NCBI RefSeq assembly: GCF_002095475.1
Contig: NZ_MLFR01000018.1
Location: 48,507-112,506 of the forward strand
DNA length: 64,000 nucleotides
Direction: 5' to 3'
Source: Pantoea rwandensis
GTDB taxonomy: Bacteria > Pseudomonadota > Gammaproteobacteria > Enterobacterales > Enterobacteriaceae
Translations under genes and position numbers: made by a program
Notes under the pieces: model-generated
The model's input: the letters and a program-made list of their open reading frames with translations, nothing else
Databases searched by the model: none
What the model was told of the DNA's origin: nothing
Part shown: piece by piece, positions 18,254-27,170 of the stretch
How the letters are laid out: each line of letters opens with the position of its first letter
Numbering within the stretch: the first letter of the stretch is position 1

Positions 18254-20683
18254 ATGGAAATTAAGCAAGGAAAACCGCGGCATCGTTCCGGTTTATCATT
18301 CGTGTTAAGCATTGTTTTTGCTGTATTAACAGTGGCGACCGCCGTCGCCATTATTCTTGGAGGGGGTAAATTACTTTCATTGGGTGGATCGGCTTATTAT
18401 TTGATTGCCGGTGTAGCTTACCTTATTTTAGTGGTGCTTTATTTCAAAAAGCCGAGTGTTGGGCTCTATTTCTCCAGCATCATTTTTGTACTGACAATAA
18501 TCTGGTCGCTGATTGAAGTTGGTGGTCTTAATTATTGGGATCTTTTGCCGCGTCTTGTTGTCCCTGCATTGTTATTCCTGCTCAGCTTGCTGGTGACATT
18601 CACTGATAAGGCTGCCGCGCCAAAGCAGCGCCGGCTTTCTGGCAGCGCCAGCTTGGTGGTGTTTGTGGCGTTGATCGCCACGTTTATTGGCGGTTTCTTC
18701 CCACACAATACAATTTATAATCCTGAAGCCATTTCATCTGAGCCGCTTAAGCCCAGCGAAAATGATGCCGCACAAGAGAATCAGGATTGGCGCTATATAA
18801 GTCGTAATGCCAGCGGAACGCGTTTTTCTCCGCTTGATCAGGTCAATGCCGATAATGTCAAAGACCTGCAGGTCGCCTGGACCTACCGCACGGGGCGCCG
18901 TCTGACGGGTAATGCTGCTGGCGTCGATGAAAATACCCCTATCCAGGTCGGCTCGGTACTTTATACCTGCACACCTGAGAACCTGATCGCTGCAGTCGAT
19001 GCCGATACCGGCAAACCGATCTGGAAGTTCGACCCACATGCTCACACCTATGAGCATGTGACCTGCCGTAGCGTGGGTTATTACGATTACGACACAGATG
19101 AAACGCTGAGCGCGGATCAGAAAGCGGCTTACATCGACACATCTTGCCGTCAGCGAATTATCGCTTCAACCGTGGACGCGCGTCTGATTGCACTGGATGC
19201 ACACACCGGTGAGTTGTGCCCGAATTTTGGTCAAAATGGCACTGTGAATCTGCAACAGGGCATGGGCGATACCGCAGAAAGTCGTCGTTATCACCCGACC
19301 AGTGTGCCTGTGATGATGGGGCACCTGACGGTCTTTGGATCATGGGTGCGTGATATCACAGAGGATGAACCATCAGGGGTGTTACGTGCTTATGATGTCC
19401 GTGACGGTTCACTGGCATGGGCGTGGGATGTGGGCAACGTTGAGGGTGCGAAACAGGGTGATGAACACTACACACTGAGTACGCCTAACGTCTGGGCCAT
19501 TCCAACTTACGATAAAGATCTGGGTCTGGTGTATGTTTCTACTGGCAACGGTCCACCTGATTATTGGGGCGGCAATCGTAACGCGGCAAAAGAGAAATTT
19601 GGTTCTTCAGTGATTGCGTTAGACGTCAACACCGGTAAAACCAAATGGGTCTTCCAGACGGTGCATCACGATGTCTGGGACTATGATTTACCGTCACAAC
19701 CTGTGATGTACAACATGAAGAATGAGCAGGGTGAAGTGGTTCCTGCCCTGATTCAAACCAGTAAAATGGGCGAGATCTTTGTTCTTGATCGCCGTACGGG
19801 TAAACCGGTCAGTAGGGTGGTGGAGAAGTCGGTGCCTACTTCGCCAGCGGCACAAGACGAACATCTTTCCCCGACACAGCCCTTCTCGGTGGATATGCCA
19901 ACGATTGGTCTTGAGCAGTTAAACGAGAAAAAGATGTGGGGCGTCAGTATGTTTGACCAGCTTTACTGCCGCATCTTGTTTAAATCGGCGCTTTACTCAG
20001 GCATTTTCCAGCCGAACAGCGAAAAAACCTATCTTGAATTCCCGGCGACCATGGGCGGTATGAACTGGGGGGGCGTATCAATCGATGAGACCTCCGGCAT
20101 TCTTTACGTCAATGATATCCGCTTGGGTACGCTGATGGCGCTTAAGAGCAAAGAGGCTGCCAAAGGACAGAAAATCTCTCTGGACGAAGTGCCACAGTGG
20201 GCTGGTACCGTGCGTCCGCAGATCAGTGGGCCGTACGTTGGGGTGAGAATGGATAACTTTGCCTCCTTCCTGCAGGTTCCTTGCCAGCATCCACCGTTCG
20301 GCACTATGACAGCTATCGACTTGCACAGTAAGAAAATCGTCTGGCAGGTACCGATGGGTACGGTTGAAGACACCGGTCCACTGGGGATTAAAACGCATCT
20401 GGCGATGCCAGTGGGTATGCCAACGTTAGGCGGTCCAACCTCGACGAAAAGTGGTTTAGTGTTCTTTGCGGGTAGCCAAGATAACTACCTGCGTGCGCTG
20501 GACAGTAAAACGGGCAAAGAGGTGTGGAAAACACGCCTGCCGGTTGGGGCGACCGCTTCACCGCTGATCTACCAGTCCCCTAAGACGGGTAAGGAGTACA
20601 TCGTCATTTCGGCGGGTGGCGCAGCGCACTCACCGGATGTGGGTGATTATCTGATCGCCTACGCCTTACCTGACAAAGCGTAA
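18254..20683 (+). CDS. Membrane-bound PQQ-dependent dehydrogenase (glucose/quinate/shikimate family)
   Basis: This 809-residue quinoprotein has five N-terminal hydrophobic segments (about residues 15-150) and a large periplasmic eight-bladed PQQ propeller. It oxidises a sugar or polyol in the periplasm and delivers electrons to ubiquinone. The PQQ-site residues appear conserved: HVTCR, the Asp in VHHDVWDYDLPSQP (about 473) and the Lys in SKMGEIFVLDR (about 504). The length is close to E. coli Gcd (796), but the N-terminal and loop sequences differ from Gcd, so the substrate may be another polyol or quinate. ATG 18254 with GGGGAG upstream is preferred over a start at 18215. A promoter lies at 18176-18204. 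Confidence 0.88.
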   Translation: MEIKQGKPRHRSGLSFVLSIVFAVLTVATAVAIILGGGKLLSLGGSAYYLIAGVAYLILVVLYFKKPSVGLYFSSIIFVLTIIWSLIEVGGLNYWDLLPRLVVPALLFLLSLLVTFTDKAAAPKQRRLSGSASLVVFVALIATFIGGFFPHNTIYNPEAISSEPLKPSENDAAQENQDWRYISRNASGTRFSPLDQVNADNVKDLQVAWTYRTGRRLTGNAAGVDENTPIQVGSVLYTCTPENLIAAVDADTGKPIWKFDPHAHTYEHVTCRSVGYYDYDTDETLSADQKAAYIDTSCRQRIIASTVDARLIALDAHTGELCPNFGQNGTVNLQQGMGDTAESRRYHPTSVPVMMGHLTVFGSWVRDITEDEPSGVLRAYDVRDGSLAWAWDVGNVEGAKQGDEHYTLSTPNVWAIPTYDKDLGLVYVSTGNGPPDYWGGNRNAAKEKFGSSVIALDVNTGKTKWVFQTVHHDVWDYDLPSQPVMYNMKNEQGEVVPALIQTSKMGEIFVLDRRTGKPVSRVVEKSVPTSPAAQDEHLSPTQPFSVDMPTIGLEQLNEKKMWGVSMFDQLYCRILFKSALYSGIFQPNSEKTYLEFPATMGGMNWGGVSIDETSGILYVNDIRLGTLMALKSKEAAKGQKISLDEVPQWAGTVRPQISGPYVGVRMDNFASFLQVPCQHPPFGTMTAIDLHSKKIVWQVPMGTVEDTGPLGIKTHLAMPVGMPTLGGPTSTKSGLVFFAGSQDNYLRALDSKTGKEVWKTRLPVGATASPLIYQSPKTGKEYIVISAGGAAHSPDVGDYLIAYALPDKA

Positions 20684-20803
20684 TGTTTAGCACGCCCGGT
20701 GTTCGCACTGGGCGTGTGCGCCCAGACAAAAGTTTACACAGCAATGCTTGGTGTTTCTGCTTCATCTGCATAAAATGCCCGCACTTTTCTCTGGGGCGGT
20801 GGC

Positions 20804-21154
20804 ATGACGAAATCAGCACAACGCGCAAAATGGATTCTGGCACTGCTTTGTCTGGTGCTGGCGTTTTGTCTCGCCCAGCGTAGCTTTAATCTACCCGCCC
20901 CATCGCCGGTATCCGTCAGCAGTTCATCCTTCAGTGATGTTGAAAGCGTCGGTGGCGACAAAATCTGTTCTATTAGCGCCAAATCTCTGCACGCTGCCGC
21001 ACCGCTACTCGATAGCGTCATGCCGTTTTTGTTGATGGTGATGGCGTTGATCACCACCTTATTGTCATGCCGAACGCTGACTGGCTTTCGCCGTGAAGCT
21101 CTTTTTCCGCCCGTCCAACGGCGGCACCTCACTTTCTGTGTCTTCCGGGAATAA
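20804..21154 (+). CDS. scsA: ScsA-like small membrane protein of the copper-tolerance operon
   Basis: This 116-residue protein has an N-terminal hydrophobic helix (WILALLCLVLAFCLAQ) and a second near residue 65-90 (VMPFLLMVMALITTLLSC). It fits ScsA, the small first gene of the Salmonella suppressor-of-copper-sensitivity operon, in size, topology and position directly before scsB. Its biochemical role is not well defined. The identification rests mainly on context, since the sequence alone is weakly distinctive. It lies 48 bases upstream of scsB. Confidence 0.65.
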   Translation: MTKSAQRAKWILALLCLVLAFCLAQRSFNLPAPSPVSVSSSSFSDVESVGGDKICSISAKSLHAAAPLLDSVMPFLLMVMALITTLLSCRTLTGFRREALFPPVQRRHLTFCVFRE

Positions 21155-21202
21155 CACGGCGCGCTCCATCGCGTAACCCTGTTATTTACTGGAGAAATCG
21201 AC

Positions 21203-23203
21203 ATGAAGATGTTTATCAGGAGCCTGATGCTCCTGTTGATGTGCTGTGCAAGTCTTACCCAAGCTGCCGACACTGGCTGGCTGCGCAATGCGCAAAATAG
21301 CCATGCTGAAGTACGCCTGCGCAGCGCAAGCCTTGGTGATGAGCAACAGCTGTTGCTGGATATCCGCTTACAGCCGGGCTGGAAAACTTACTGGCGCACG
21401 CCGGGTGAAGGCGGCGTAGCGCCGGAAATCCGCTGGCAAACCCCCGATGTAAAGGCCAATTGGTTCTGGCCTGCGCCAGCACGTTTTGATGTGAGCGGAC
21501 TGACCACGCAAGGCTACAAAGGCGATATTACTCTGCCGATAATGCTAGATAAGGTGGCAGGTGCGACCCTGGCTGGCACGCTGACGTTGTCAACCTGTAG
21601 TGATGTTTGCATTCTAACCGACTTCCCGTTCCGTCTTGACCTCACGCAAGCTGCGAGTAGCGATTTCGCTCGTGACTACGCGCTGGCGATGGGACAGATT
21701 CCTGCTGAGCGCGGCCTGACCGACCAACTTGACGCCAGTTTTATCAATGGCGAGCTACAGATTCGCGCGCAACGTCAGGGCGGTTGGACCCAACCCGCGC
21801 TGTTCTTTGACTATCCACAAGGCAGCATGCTGGCTGCACCACAAATCAATGTGCAGGGCGATACGTTGAGCGCACGGGTGGCGGTGACCGATGAATGGGG
21901 GGAAGCCGCGCCCGATCTGCGTGGTAAAACCTTGTCACTGGTGGTGGCTGATGCAGGTATGGCACAACAAAGCTCGGTGACCATTGGGGCACAGCCCCTT
22001 GTCGCAGACAGCGGAGCGCAGACTCTGTGGTCGGTGGTATTGCTGGCCTTGTTAGGGGGATTGATCCTCAATCTTATGCCCTGCGTGCTGCCCGTGCTGG
22101 CGATAAAACTCAGCAGTCTGGTGCAGCAACAGGGGCAAACTCGCCGTCAAACCCGCCAGCAATTCCTCGCCTCCAGCGCCGGTATTCTGTTCTCGTTCCT
22201 GCTGCTGGCGGCAGTGATGACAGGCTTACGGCTGAGCGGTCAAGCGCTGGGTTGGGGCATTCAATTCCAAAGTAGTGGCTTCCTGCTGGCGATGGTGCTG
22301 GTGATGTTCCTGTTCACCGCCAGTTTGTTCGATTTGCTCCATTTTCGTTTGCCTTCGGGCCTCAACACCAGGTTGGCTACGCAAGGCGGGAATGGGTTGC
22401 TCGGGCACTTCGGGCAGGGCGCTTTTGCCACCTTGCTGGCGACGCCATGCAGTGCACCTTTCCTCGGTACGGCAGTGGCCTATGCATTAACCGCACCTTT
22501 GCCACAGCTGTGGGTATTGTTTGCTGCGCTAGGCATCGGCATGAGTTTGCCTTGGCTTTTGGTCGCGGCGCTTCCCGGTTTAGCCCGTTGTTTGCCGCGT
22601 CCGGGGCGCTGGATGGTGCATCTACGCACCTTGCTCGGTCTATTCATGCTGCTCGCCACATTCTGGTTGATCACGCTGTTAATCCCACATTGGGGGGAAA
22701 CTTTCGCGTTGATATTGAGCGGGATTTTGCTGCTGGTGATGTGTGCGTGGTTGGTTCAGCGTCGCGCGCTGCACCAAGCCGCTGTGGTATTTATCAGTCT
22801 GACGCTGGTCGGTGCCGCGTTCCTGATAACGCGCATTGCGCCAGAGGAAGAGACGCTGGACTGGCAGCCCCTGACCGAAGCGGCGATTAATCAAGCACTG
22901 GAACAAGATAAGCGTGTGTTTGTTGATGTTACCGCTGACTGGTGTATCACCTGCAAAGTGAACAAATCCCGCGTGTTGAACCAACCGGACGTGCGTGCTG
23001 CGCTGAAAGCCGATGATGTTGTCCTGCTGCGCGGAGACTGGACGCAACCCGATCCGGCAATCGGTGAGTTCCTGCGTCGACGTGACCGCGTTGCCATCCC
23101 CTTTAACCAGATTTATGGCCCGGCACTGCCGCATGGCCACATTTTGTCACCGTTGCTGAGTCGTGAAGCGGTGATTTCAACACTCTCTGAGGCCAAAAAA
23201 TGA
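21203..23203 (+). CDS. scsB: ScsB, DsbD-like transmembrane disulfide reductase
   Basis: The 666-residue protein has a signal peptide and an N-terminal periplasmic DsbD-alpha-like domain containing CSDVC. An eight-helix membrane domain follows, with the redox cysteine pair at LMPCVLP (C294) and TPCSAPF (C416). A C-terminal thioredoxin-like domain carries CITC (C581/C584, ADWCITCK). It moves reducing electrons from cytoplasmic thioredoxin across the inner membrane to ScsC and related partners. The stop overlaps the scsC start as ATGA. In Salmonella the scs genes give copper and redox-stress tolerance. Confidence 0.9.
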   Translation: MKMFIRSLMLLLMCCASLTQAADTGWLRNAQNSHAEVRLRSASLGDEQQLLLDIRLQPGWKTYWRTPGEGGVAPEIRWQTPDVKANWFWPAPARFDVSGLTTQGYKGDITLPIMLDKVAGATLAGTLTLSTCSDVCILTDFPFRLDLTQAASSDFARDYALAMGQIPAERGLTDQLDASFINGELQIRAQRQGGWTQPALFFDYPQGSMLAAPQINVQGDTLSARVAVTDEWGEAAPDLRGKTLSLVVADAGMAQQSSVTIGAQPLVADSGAQTLWSVVLLALLGGLILNLMPCVLPVLAIKLSSLVQQQGQTRRQTRQQFLASSAGILFSFLLLAAVMTGLRLSGQALGWGIQFQSSGFLLAMVLVMFLFTASLFDLLHFRLPSGLNTRLATQGGNGLLGHFGQGAFATLLATPCSAPFLGTAVAYALTAPLPQLWVLFAALGIGMSLPWLLVAALPGLARCLPRPGRWMVHLRTLLGLFMLLATFWLITLLIPHWGETFALILSGILLLVMCAWLVQRRALHQAAVVFISLTLVGAAFLITRIAPEEETLDWQPLTEAAINQALEQDKRVFVDVTADWCITCKVNKSRVLNQPDVRAALKADDVVLLRGDWTQPDPAIGEFLRRRDRVAIPFNQIYGPALPHGHILSPLLSREAVISTLSEAKK

Positions 23204-23925
23204 TGAAAAAATCCCTGTTATTGCCCTTGATGTTTCTGACTCTGCCTGCGCTGGCCGCTGCGCCGTTTACGCCAGAACAGGAGGCACGTATCAAAGAACT
23301 GATTCGTGAAACCTTGGTACAGAATCCGGCGATTCTGGCAGAAGCGGCTGATGCGTTCGATAAAGAAGCGTCACGCCAGCAGCAGAATGTTGTCGCGCAG
23401 GTGGTGAAGAAAAACCACGATGCCCTGTTTAACGATAAGGGTTCGCCGCGTATTGGTGCGGCAAACCCGGCGTTAACGCTGGTTTATTTCACAGACTACA
23501 ACTGCGTTTTCTGCAAAAAATTTGATGCGGATATTGAGAAGCTGCTGAAAACCTATCCCCAAGTGGCCGTTGTTTTAAAACCACTGCCTTACCGTGCTGA
23601 AACATCACTGACATCAGCGCGGCTGGCGTTGACGGTGTGGGAACAGCAACCGCAGAACTTCCTAAAATTGCATGAGCGCTTGATGGCGAAAAAGGGCAAC
23701 CACGACGAGGCAAGTATTGTGGCTGCATTGGATAAAACAGGCATTAAGCTGAAGGATCCGAGTAAAGCGAGTCTCGATACCATTAATTTAAACCTGACAT
23801 TGGCACAGCAACTGGGTGTGCAGGGCACGCCTGCTACGCTGGTGGGCAATGAGTTGATCAGCGGTGCAGTGCCTTATGCCCAGTTGGAAACGGCAGTGAA
23901 GGGCGCGTTGCAGGCGAAGCCATGA
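23200..23925 (+). CDS. scsC: ScsC, periplasmic thiol-disulfide oxidoreductase
   Basis: This 241-residue exported protein has a signal peptide (MKKSLLLPLMFLTLPALAAA) and an N-terminal helical stalk (EQEARIKELIRETLVQNP) of the kind that oligomerises ScsC proteins. A DsbA/DsbG-like domain with catalytic CVFC (C102/C105) and the cis-proline loop VQGTPATLV follow. It is kept reduced by ScsB and protects periplasmic proteins under copper or oxidative stress. Translation is coupled to scsB and scsD by 4-base overlaps. Confidence 0.9.
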   Translation: MMKKSLLLPLMFLTLPALAAAPFTPEQEARIKELIRETLVQNPAILAEAADAFDKEASRQQQNVVAQVVKKNHDALFNDKGSPRIGAANPALTLVYFTDYNCVFCKKFDADIEKLLKTYPQVAVVLKPLPYRAETSLTSARLALTVWEQQPQNFLKLHERLMAKKGNHDEASIVAALDKTGIKLKDPSKASLDTINLNLTLAQQLGVQGTPATLVGNELISGAVPYAQLETAVKGALQAKP

Positions 23926-24428
23926 AGCGTCTGAAGCGCTGGCTGCGTGAAGCTCTGTGGCTGGTGCTGATTGGGGCTGCAATCCTTTGGGGCATGGATT
24001 GGTTGCGAGCACCGCAACTGCCTGCCGATTTGGCGCAGCAGCCACTGACGTCGTTACAGGGTGAGGTTAATCTCGCCGCGTTGAGTCAGGATCGTCCGGT
24101 GTTGGTGTACGTTTGGGCGACCTGGTGCGGTGTGTGTAAACTCACCGCGCCCACCGTGGCCGCGTTAAGCCAGCAAGGCACGCAGGTGGTCAGCGTGGCA
24201 CTGCGCTCCGGTGACGACAGCCGTGTCGCCACGTGGCTGGAGAAAAAAGGGCTACAGGGCGTTGCGGTGAATGATGAAAACGGTACGGTGAGTCAACGCT
24301 GGGATATCAATGTGACGCCGACCTTTATTGTGCTACAGCGCGGCAAAGTGGTCAGCACCACGACCGGTTGGAGCAGCGCGTGGGGACTGAAGCTGAGACT
24401 GTGGTGGGCGGAACACTTTAGCGGGTAA
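23922..24428 (+). CDS. scsD: ScsD, membrane-anchored thioredoxin-like protein
   Basis: The 168-residue protein has one N-terminal membrane helix (LWLVLIGAAILWGMDWL). A periplasmic thioredoxin/TlpA fold follows, with WCGVC (C69/C72) and a cis-proline in INVTPTFIVLQ. It completes the scs operon. Its ATG overlaps the scsC stop. No strong terminator follows; a short imperfect REP-like element occupies the gap before kdgF. Confidence 0.88.
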   Translation: MKRLKRWLREALWLVLIGAAILWGMDWLRAPQLPADLAQQPLTSLQGEVNLAALSQDRPVLVYVWATWCGVCKLTAPTVAALSQQGTQVVSVALRSGDDSRVATWLEKKGLQGVAVNDENGTVSQRWDINVTPTFIVLQRGKVVSTTTGWSSAWGLKLRLWWAEHFSG

Positions 24429-24439
24429 ACCGTCGGTTT

Positions 24440-24528
24440 AAGCCTGGTCGCCATCAATAGTGCCCCTACGTCGTGCGATCTCCTGTCCTTAATGGAGAAC
24501 GATGGCGTAGGGAGCGCATTGATACGTT
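24440..24528. repeat. REP-pair (BIME-like) element, locus A
   Basis: GGTCGCCATCAATAGTGCCC plus CTAC is an inverted copy of the motif GTAGGGGCG(C/T)CATTNATGGCG found at loci near 42810 and 48222. GTAGGGAGCGCATTGAT at about 24508 matches the second motif GTAGGGTGCGCATTGATGCGC. The two form a long imperfect hairpin between convergent scsD and kdgF. Confidence 0.55.
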
Positions 24529-24534
24529 TCAGGA

Positions 24535-24864
24535 TTAACGTGCCGCCAGAAAATCTTCACGTTGCGGGGTAAAGGTATCCAGCAGCGTACCCGCTTCCAG
24601 ACAGACACAACCGTGTACGATGTTGGGCGCTTTATAAAGCGTGTCTCCCGCGCTGACTTCCTGTGTGATGCCATCAATCGTAAAAGCAAAACGTCCTGAC
24701 AAGACATAGGTCAGCTGTTCATGCGGGTGGTGATGCAATGGGCCAACGGCATCTTTAGTAAAGGTGACCTCAACGGCCATCATTCGGCCTCCATGGGCCA
24801 TGACTCGGCGCGTTACGCCACCACCCAAGTCTTCTACTGTGGTCGCGTTTCTATAAATAAACAT
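24535..24864 (-). CDS. kdgF: KdgF-like cupin for unsaturated uronates
   Basis: This 109-residue single-domain cupin has the metal-binding motif HHHPHEQLTYVLSGRF and a second motif ending in NIVHGCVCLE. The N-terminal TVEDLGGGVTRRVMAHG matches KdgF, which speeds ring-opening of 4,5-unsaturated uronates to 4-deoxy-5-keto-uronate in pectin and alginate breakdown. The assignment is supported by the KdgR and CRP boxes in the shared promoter and by the divergent RpiB-family isomerase, which could act on the KdgF product. A general cupin of unknown role remains possible. Confidence 0.75.
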   Translation of the reverse strand: MFIYRNATTVEDLGGGVTRRVMAHGGRMMAVEVTFTKDAVGPLHHHPHEQLTYVLSGRFAFTIDGITQEVSAGDTLYKAPNIVHGCVCLEAGTLLDTFTPQREDFLAAR

Positions 24865-24894
24865 GGATTCTCCTGAATCATGACATCGTTAATG

Positions 24895-24910
24895 TGTGAG
24901 CTGAATCACA
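24895..24910. promoter_or_regulatory. CRP-binding site between kdgF and the RpiB-family gene
   Basis: TGTGAGCTGAATCACA matches both CRP half-sites perfectly. With a TAAAAT -10 at 24953-24958 and a start of transcription near 24965, the site is centred near -62, the classic class I position for CRP activation of the rightward gene. Confidence 0.85.
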
Positions 24911-24955
24911 GTGAAAAGAGCATTTCATGGCTGCATTTTAGCGCGTCTTGATTAA

Positions 24956-24974
24956 AATGAAACGGTGTTTCAAT
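24956..24974. promoter_or_regulatory. KdgR operator overlapping the promoter of the RpiB-family gene
   Basis: AATGAAACGGTGTTTCAAT agrees with the Dickeya/E. coli KdgR consensus AATRAAAYNNYRTTTYATT at all but one position. It overlaps the -10 region and probable start site of the rightward transcript, which fits repression by KdgR relieved by 2-keto-3-deoxygluconate. Confidence 0.8.
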
Positions 24975-24992
24975 TTAATCTGAGGATGGATC

Positions 24993-25628
24993 ATGAAAAT
25001 TGCTTTGATGATGGAAAATAGCCAGGCCGCTAAGAACGCAACCGTATGGAAAGAGCTGGAAACCGTCGCGCAACCGCTCGGCCATCAGGTGTTTAACGTC
25101 GGTATGAGTGACGAGCAAGATCATCATCTGACTTACATTCACCTCGGCATCATGGCTGGGCTGTTGCTGAACAGCAAAGCGGCTGACTTTGTGGTCGCAG
25201 GTTGTGGTACAGGTCAAGGGGCGTTGGTGTCGCTTAACCTGCATCCCGGTGTCGTGTGCGGCTACTGTATCGATCCCGCCGATGCTTATCTGTTTGCGCA
25301 AATTAACAACGGCAATGCGCTATCGCTGCCTTTCGCCAAGGGTTTTGGTTGGGGAGCCGAGCTGAATCTACGCTTTATCTTTGAGAAAGCCTTCACCGGT
25401 GAAAAAGGCTTAGGCTATCCGCCAGAGCGCAAAGAACCGCAGGTACGTAATGCGGGCATTCTCAACCAGGTGAAAGCCACGTTGCTGAAAGAAGATTACC
25501 TTGATTCACTGCGCGCACTGGATCCTGAACTGGTGAAAGCAGCCGTTGGCGGTTCTCGTTTCCAGGCGTGTTTGTTCGAACATGGACAGAATCAGGACAT
25601 CGTGCGCTTTGTGCGTGATCTGCTGTAA
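24993..25628 (+). CDS. RpiB/LacA/LacB-family isomerase, probable DhuI-type 4-deoxy-5-hexosulose-uronate isomerase
   Basis: The 211-residue protein has the RpiB fold with the catalytic-cysteine motif GCGTGQG (C near residue 70). It is about 60 residues longer than RpiB (149). The length and C-terminal extension resemble streptococcal DhuI, an RpiB-family enzyme that replaces KduI by converting 4-deoxy-L-threo-5-hexosulose-uronate to the 2,5-diketo form. That link is from recalled family knowledge. What the sequence shows is divergence from a KdgF-like cupin and promoter control by KdgR and CRP boxes, both fitting uronate catabolism. An alternative is a pentose- or lactose-type isomerase. Confidence 0.72.
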   Translation: MKIALMMENSQAAKNATVWKELETVAQPLGHQVFNVGMSDEQDHHLTYIHLGIMAGLLLNSKAADFVVAGCGTGQGALVSLNLHPGVVCGYCIDPADAYLFAQINNGNALSLPFAKGFGWGAELNLRFIFEKAFTGEKGLGYPPERKEPQVRNAGILNQVKATLLKEDYLDSLRALDPELVKAAVGGSRFQACLFEHGQNQDIVRFVRDLL

Positions 25629-25780
25629 CGATGGATTGCGTTAAGCCGAGAAAATTTTGTCTCGGTATGCAGGTGCGCCTGAATGCGCGCCTTGCAAAAT
25701 CGAACCCAATAATCCTACGATGATGATTTAGTTGATATGATATTGAGATCAATTAGTTAAGTCTATAATCGGTCCAAGCT

Positions 25781-26370
25781 GACTTTTTCAAAAAGGCAGT
25801 TTTCTTTCATCTGCAAGGGTACGGGCCTCAGCACCTCTGCTGCTGCCACGGGCCGTCCTCGCGCCGCTACGCGGTGCCTTCGGCTGCAACGTTATGCCGA
25901 ACGGACCGTTCGGGTAAGGCCATCCAGGCCAACCCGACCTGCCTGTCGCATCCCTGCGACAGGCTCCTGGCATAACGTCTCCGCCTCAGCGCTGCGGATA
26001 GCCCGTGGCAGCAGCAGAGGCGCTGTGGCTTCAGACATTGTGCCCTTTGTGGCATTAAAAGCGCTATCGCCTGAGCCATCGCGCCCTTTCCAACAGCGTA
26101 AACGGAGATTCGCAAGCAGGCTGGTGCCGCTCTGGGGATGGCATTTCGCAGCGCTGAACGGAATGAGGAAGCCAGGAGAGCCAGCATGGATGCTGGCGAA
26201 AGGTGCAGCCGGGACAGGGAAAGTCCCGTCTGCACCGGTCCGTCAGGCGGACGAGTGAAGTGAAGGTACCGCGTCAGCGGCGCGAGGACAGCCAGCCCCA
26301 GAGCGGCACCAGACTGCGTTATCATCTGTAACGCCAGCCACTAACCGGCACCAGACCGCGTTATCACCAA
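25781..26370 (+). repeat. Composite structured intergenic repeat, copy 2
   Basis: The copy starts with a weak hairpin plus T tract (GCTGACTTTTTCAAAAAGGC). The GCACCTCTGCTGCTGCC head and the perfect hairpin CCTGTCGCA-TCCC-TGCGACAGG (25942-25963) follow. One diverged 41-base unit, the body hairpins GCCAGCA-TGGA-TGCTGGC and GTCCG...CGGAC, and two diverged tail units end it. It lies downstream of the RpiB-family gene and convergent with the ABC operon, with the head toward the gene just as in copies 1 and 3. It lacks the second head found in copy 1. The stretch from 25629 to 25780 holds nothing that I recognise. Confidence 0.85.
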
Positions 26371-26414
26371 ATGCTTAATTGATAAGCGCTAAACGCTTTA
26401 ACAGGCCAAATCAT

Positions 26415-27161
26415 TTAAGCCCGGCTGGATTCCACCAGCATTCGCGTATAGGGCACCTGCGCACCATTCCCCACCAAGGTATCCACATCTAATGTTTCCA
26501 ACAGCTTGCCATGCTGCATCACCGCCACTCGATGGCACAGATGCGCCACGACGCCCAGATCGTGCGTCACCATCAGGTAGGTCAAATTCTCCTGCTGCTG
26601 CAAATCACTCAACAAGTTCAGAATCTCTGCCTGCACAGAGACATCCAGCGCGGAGGTGGGCTCATCCAGTAACAGCACACGTGGTTCGAGAATCAACGCA
26701 CGGGCTATGGCCACACGCTGGCGCTGACCGCCAGAGAGCTGATGCGGATAGCGGGTTTGCCAGGCTCGATTGAGTCCTACCTTTTCCAACATGGCAATCA
26801 CCCGCTGGGTTCGCTGCCCGATGCCATGAATATGCAGCGGTTCTTCCAGAATATCGCCAATGGTGTGGCGCGGATGCAGAGAACCATAGGGGTCCTGAAA
26901 CACCATCTGCACCTCGCGACAACGCTGACGGGCAATGCGATGCTCAAGCGGTTGGCCCGCGATGGCTAATTCGCCCTCCCAGTGGGTAAACAATCCGGCG
27001 AGGCATTTCAGCACCGTAGTTTTCCCCGATCCTGACTCACCGACCAAACCAAAAACCTCACCCTCGCGCACCGACAAATTGACGTTAAACAGCACCTGAT
27101 TGCGCTGCTCGTCTTCGCCAAAGCTCAGGTTAAGGTCACTGACGCGAATCATCTCGTTCAT
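26415..27161 (-). CDS. ABC transporter ATPase, second (DppF/OppF-type)
   Basis: This 248-residue ATPase has Walker A GESGSGKTT, signature LSGGQRQRVAIARAL and Walker [13 protein letters not shown] followed by the H-loop VTHDLGV. It pairs with the DppD-type ATPase of the next gene upstream in the operon to drive a peptide/nickel-family importer. Start ATG 27161 with AAGGAG is chosen over a GTG at 27167. It is the last gene of the operon. The C-terminal zinc/iron-sulfur-like extension seen in some DppF proteins is short or missing. Confidence 0.9.
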   Translation of the reverse strand: MNEMIRVSDLNLSFGEDEQRNQVLFNVNLSVREGEVFGLVGESGSGKTTVLKCLAGLFTHWEGELAIAGQPLEHRIARQRCREVQMVFQDPYGSLHPRHTIGDILEEPLHIHGIGQRTQRVIAMLEKVGLNRAWQTRYPHQLSGGQRQRVAIARALILEPRVLLLDEPTSALDVSVQAEILNLLSDLQQQENLTYLMVTHDLGVVAHLCHRVAVMQHGKLLETLDVDTLVGNGAQVPYTRMLVESSRA

Positions 27162-27170
27162 GTGCACTCC

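Noticed and set aside
25867..26325. A 152-codon minus-strand frame in repeat copy 2
   Set aside because: It is the counterpart of the false frames in copies 1 and 3. The frame is broken by indels between copies.
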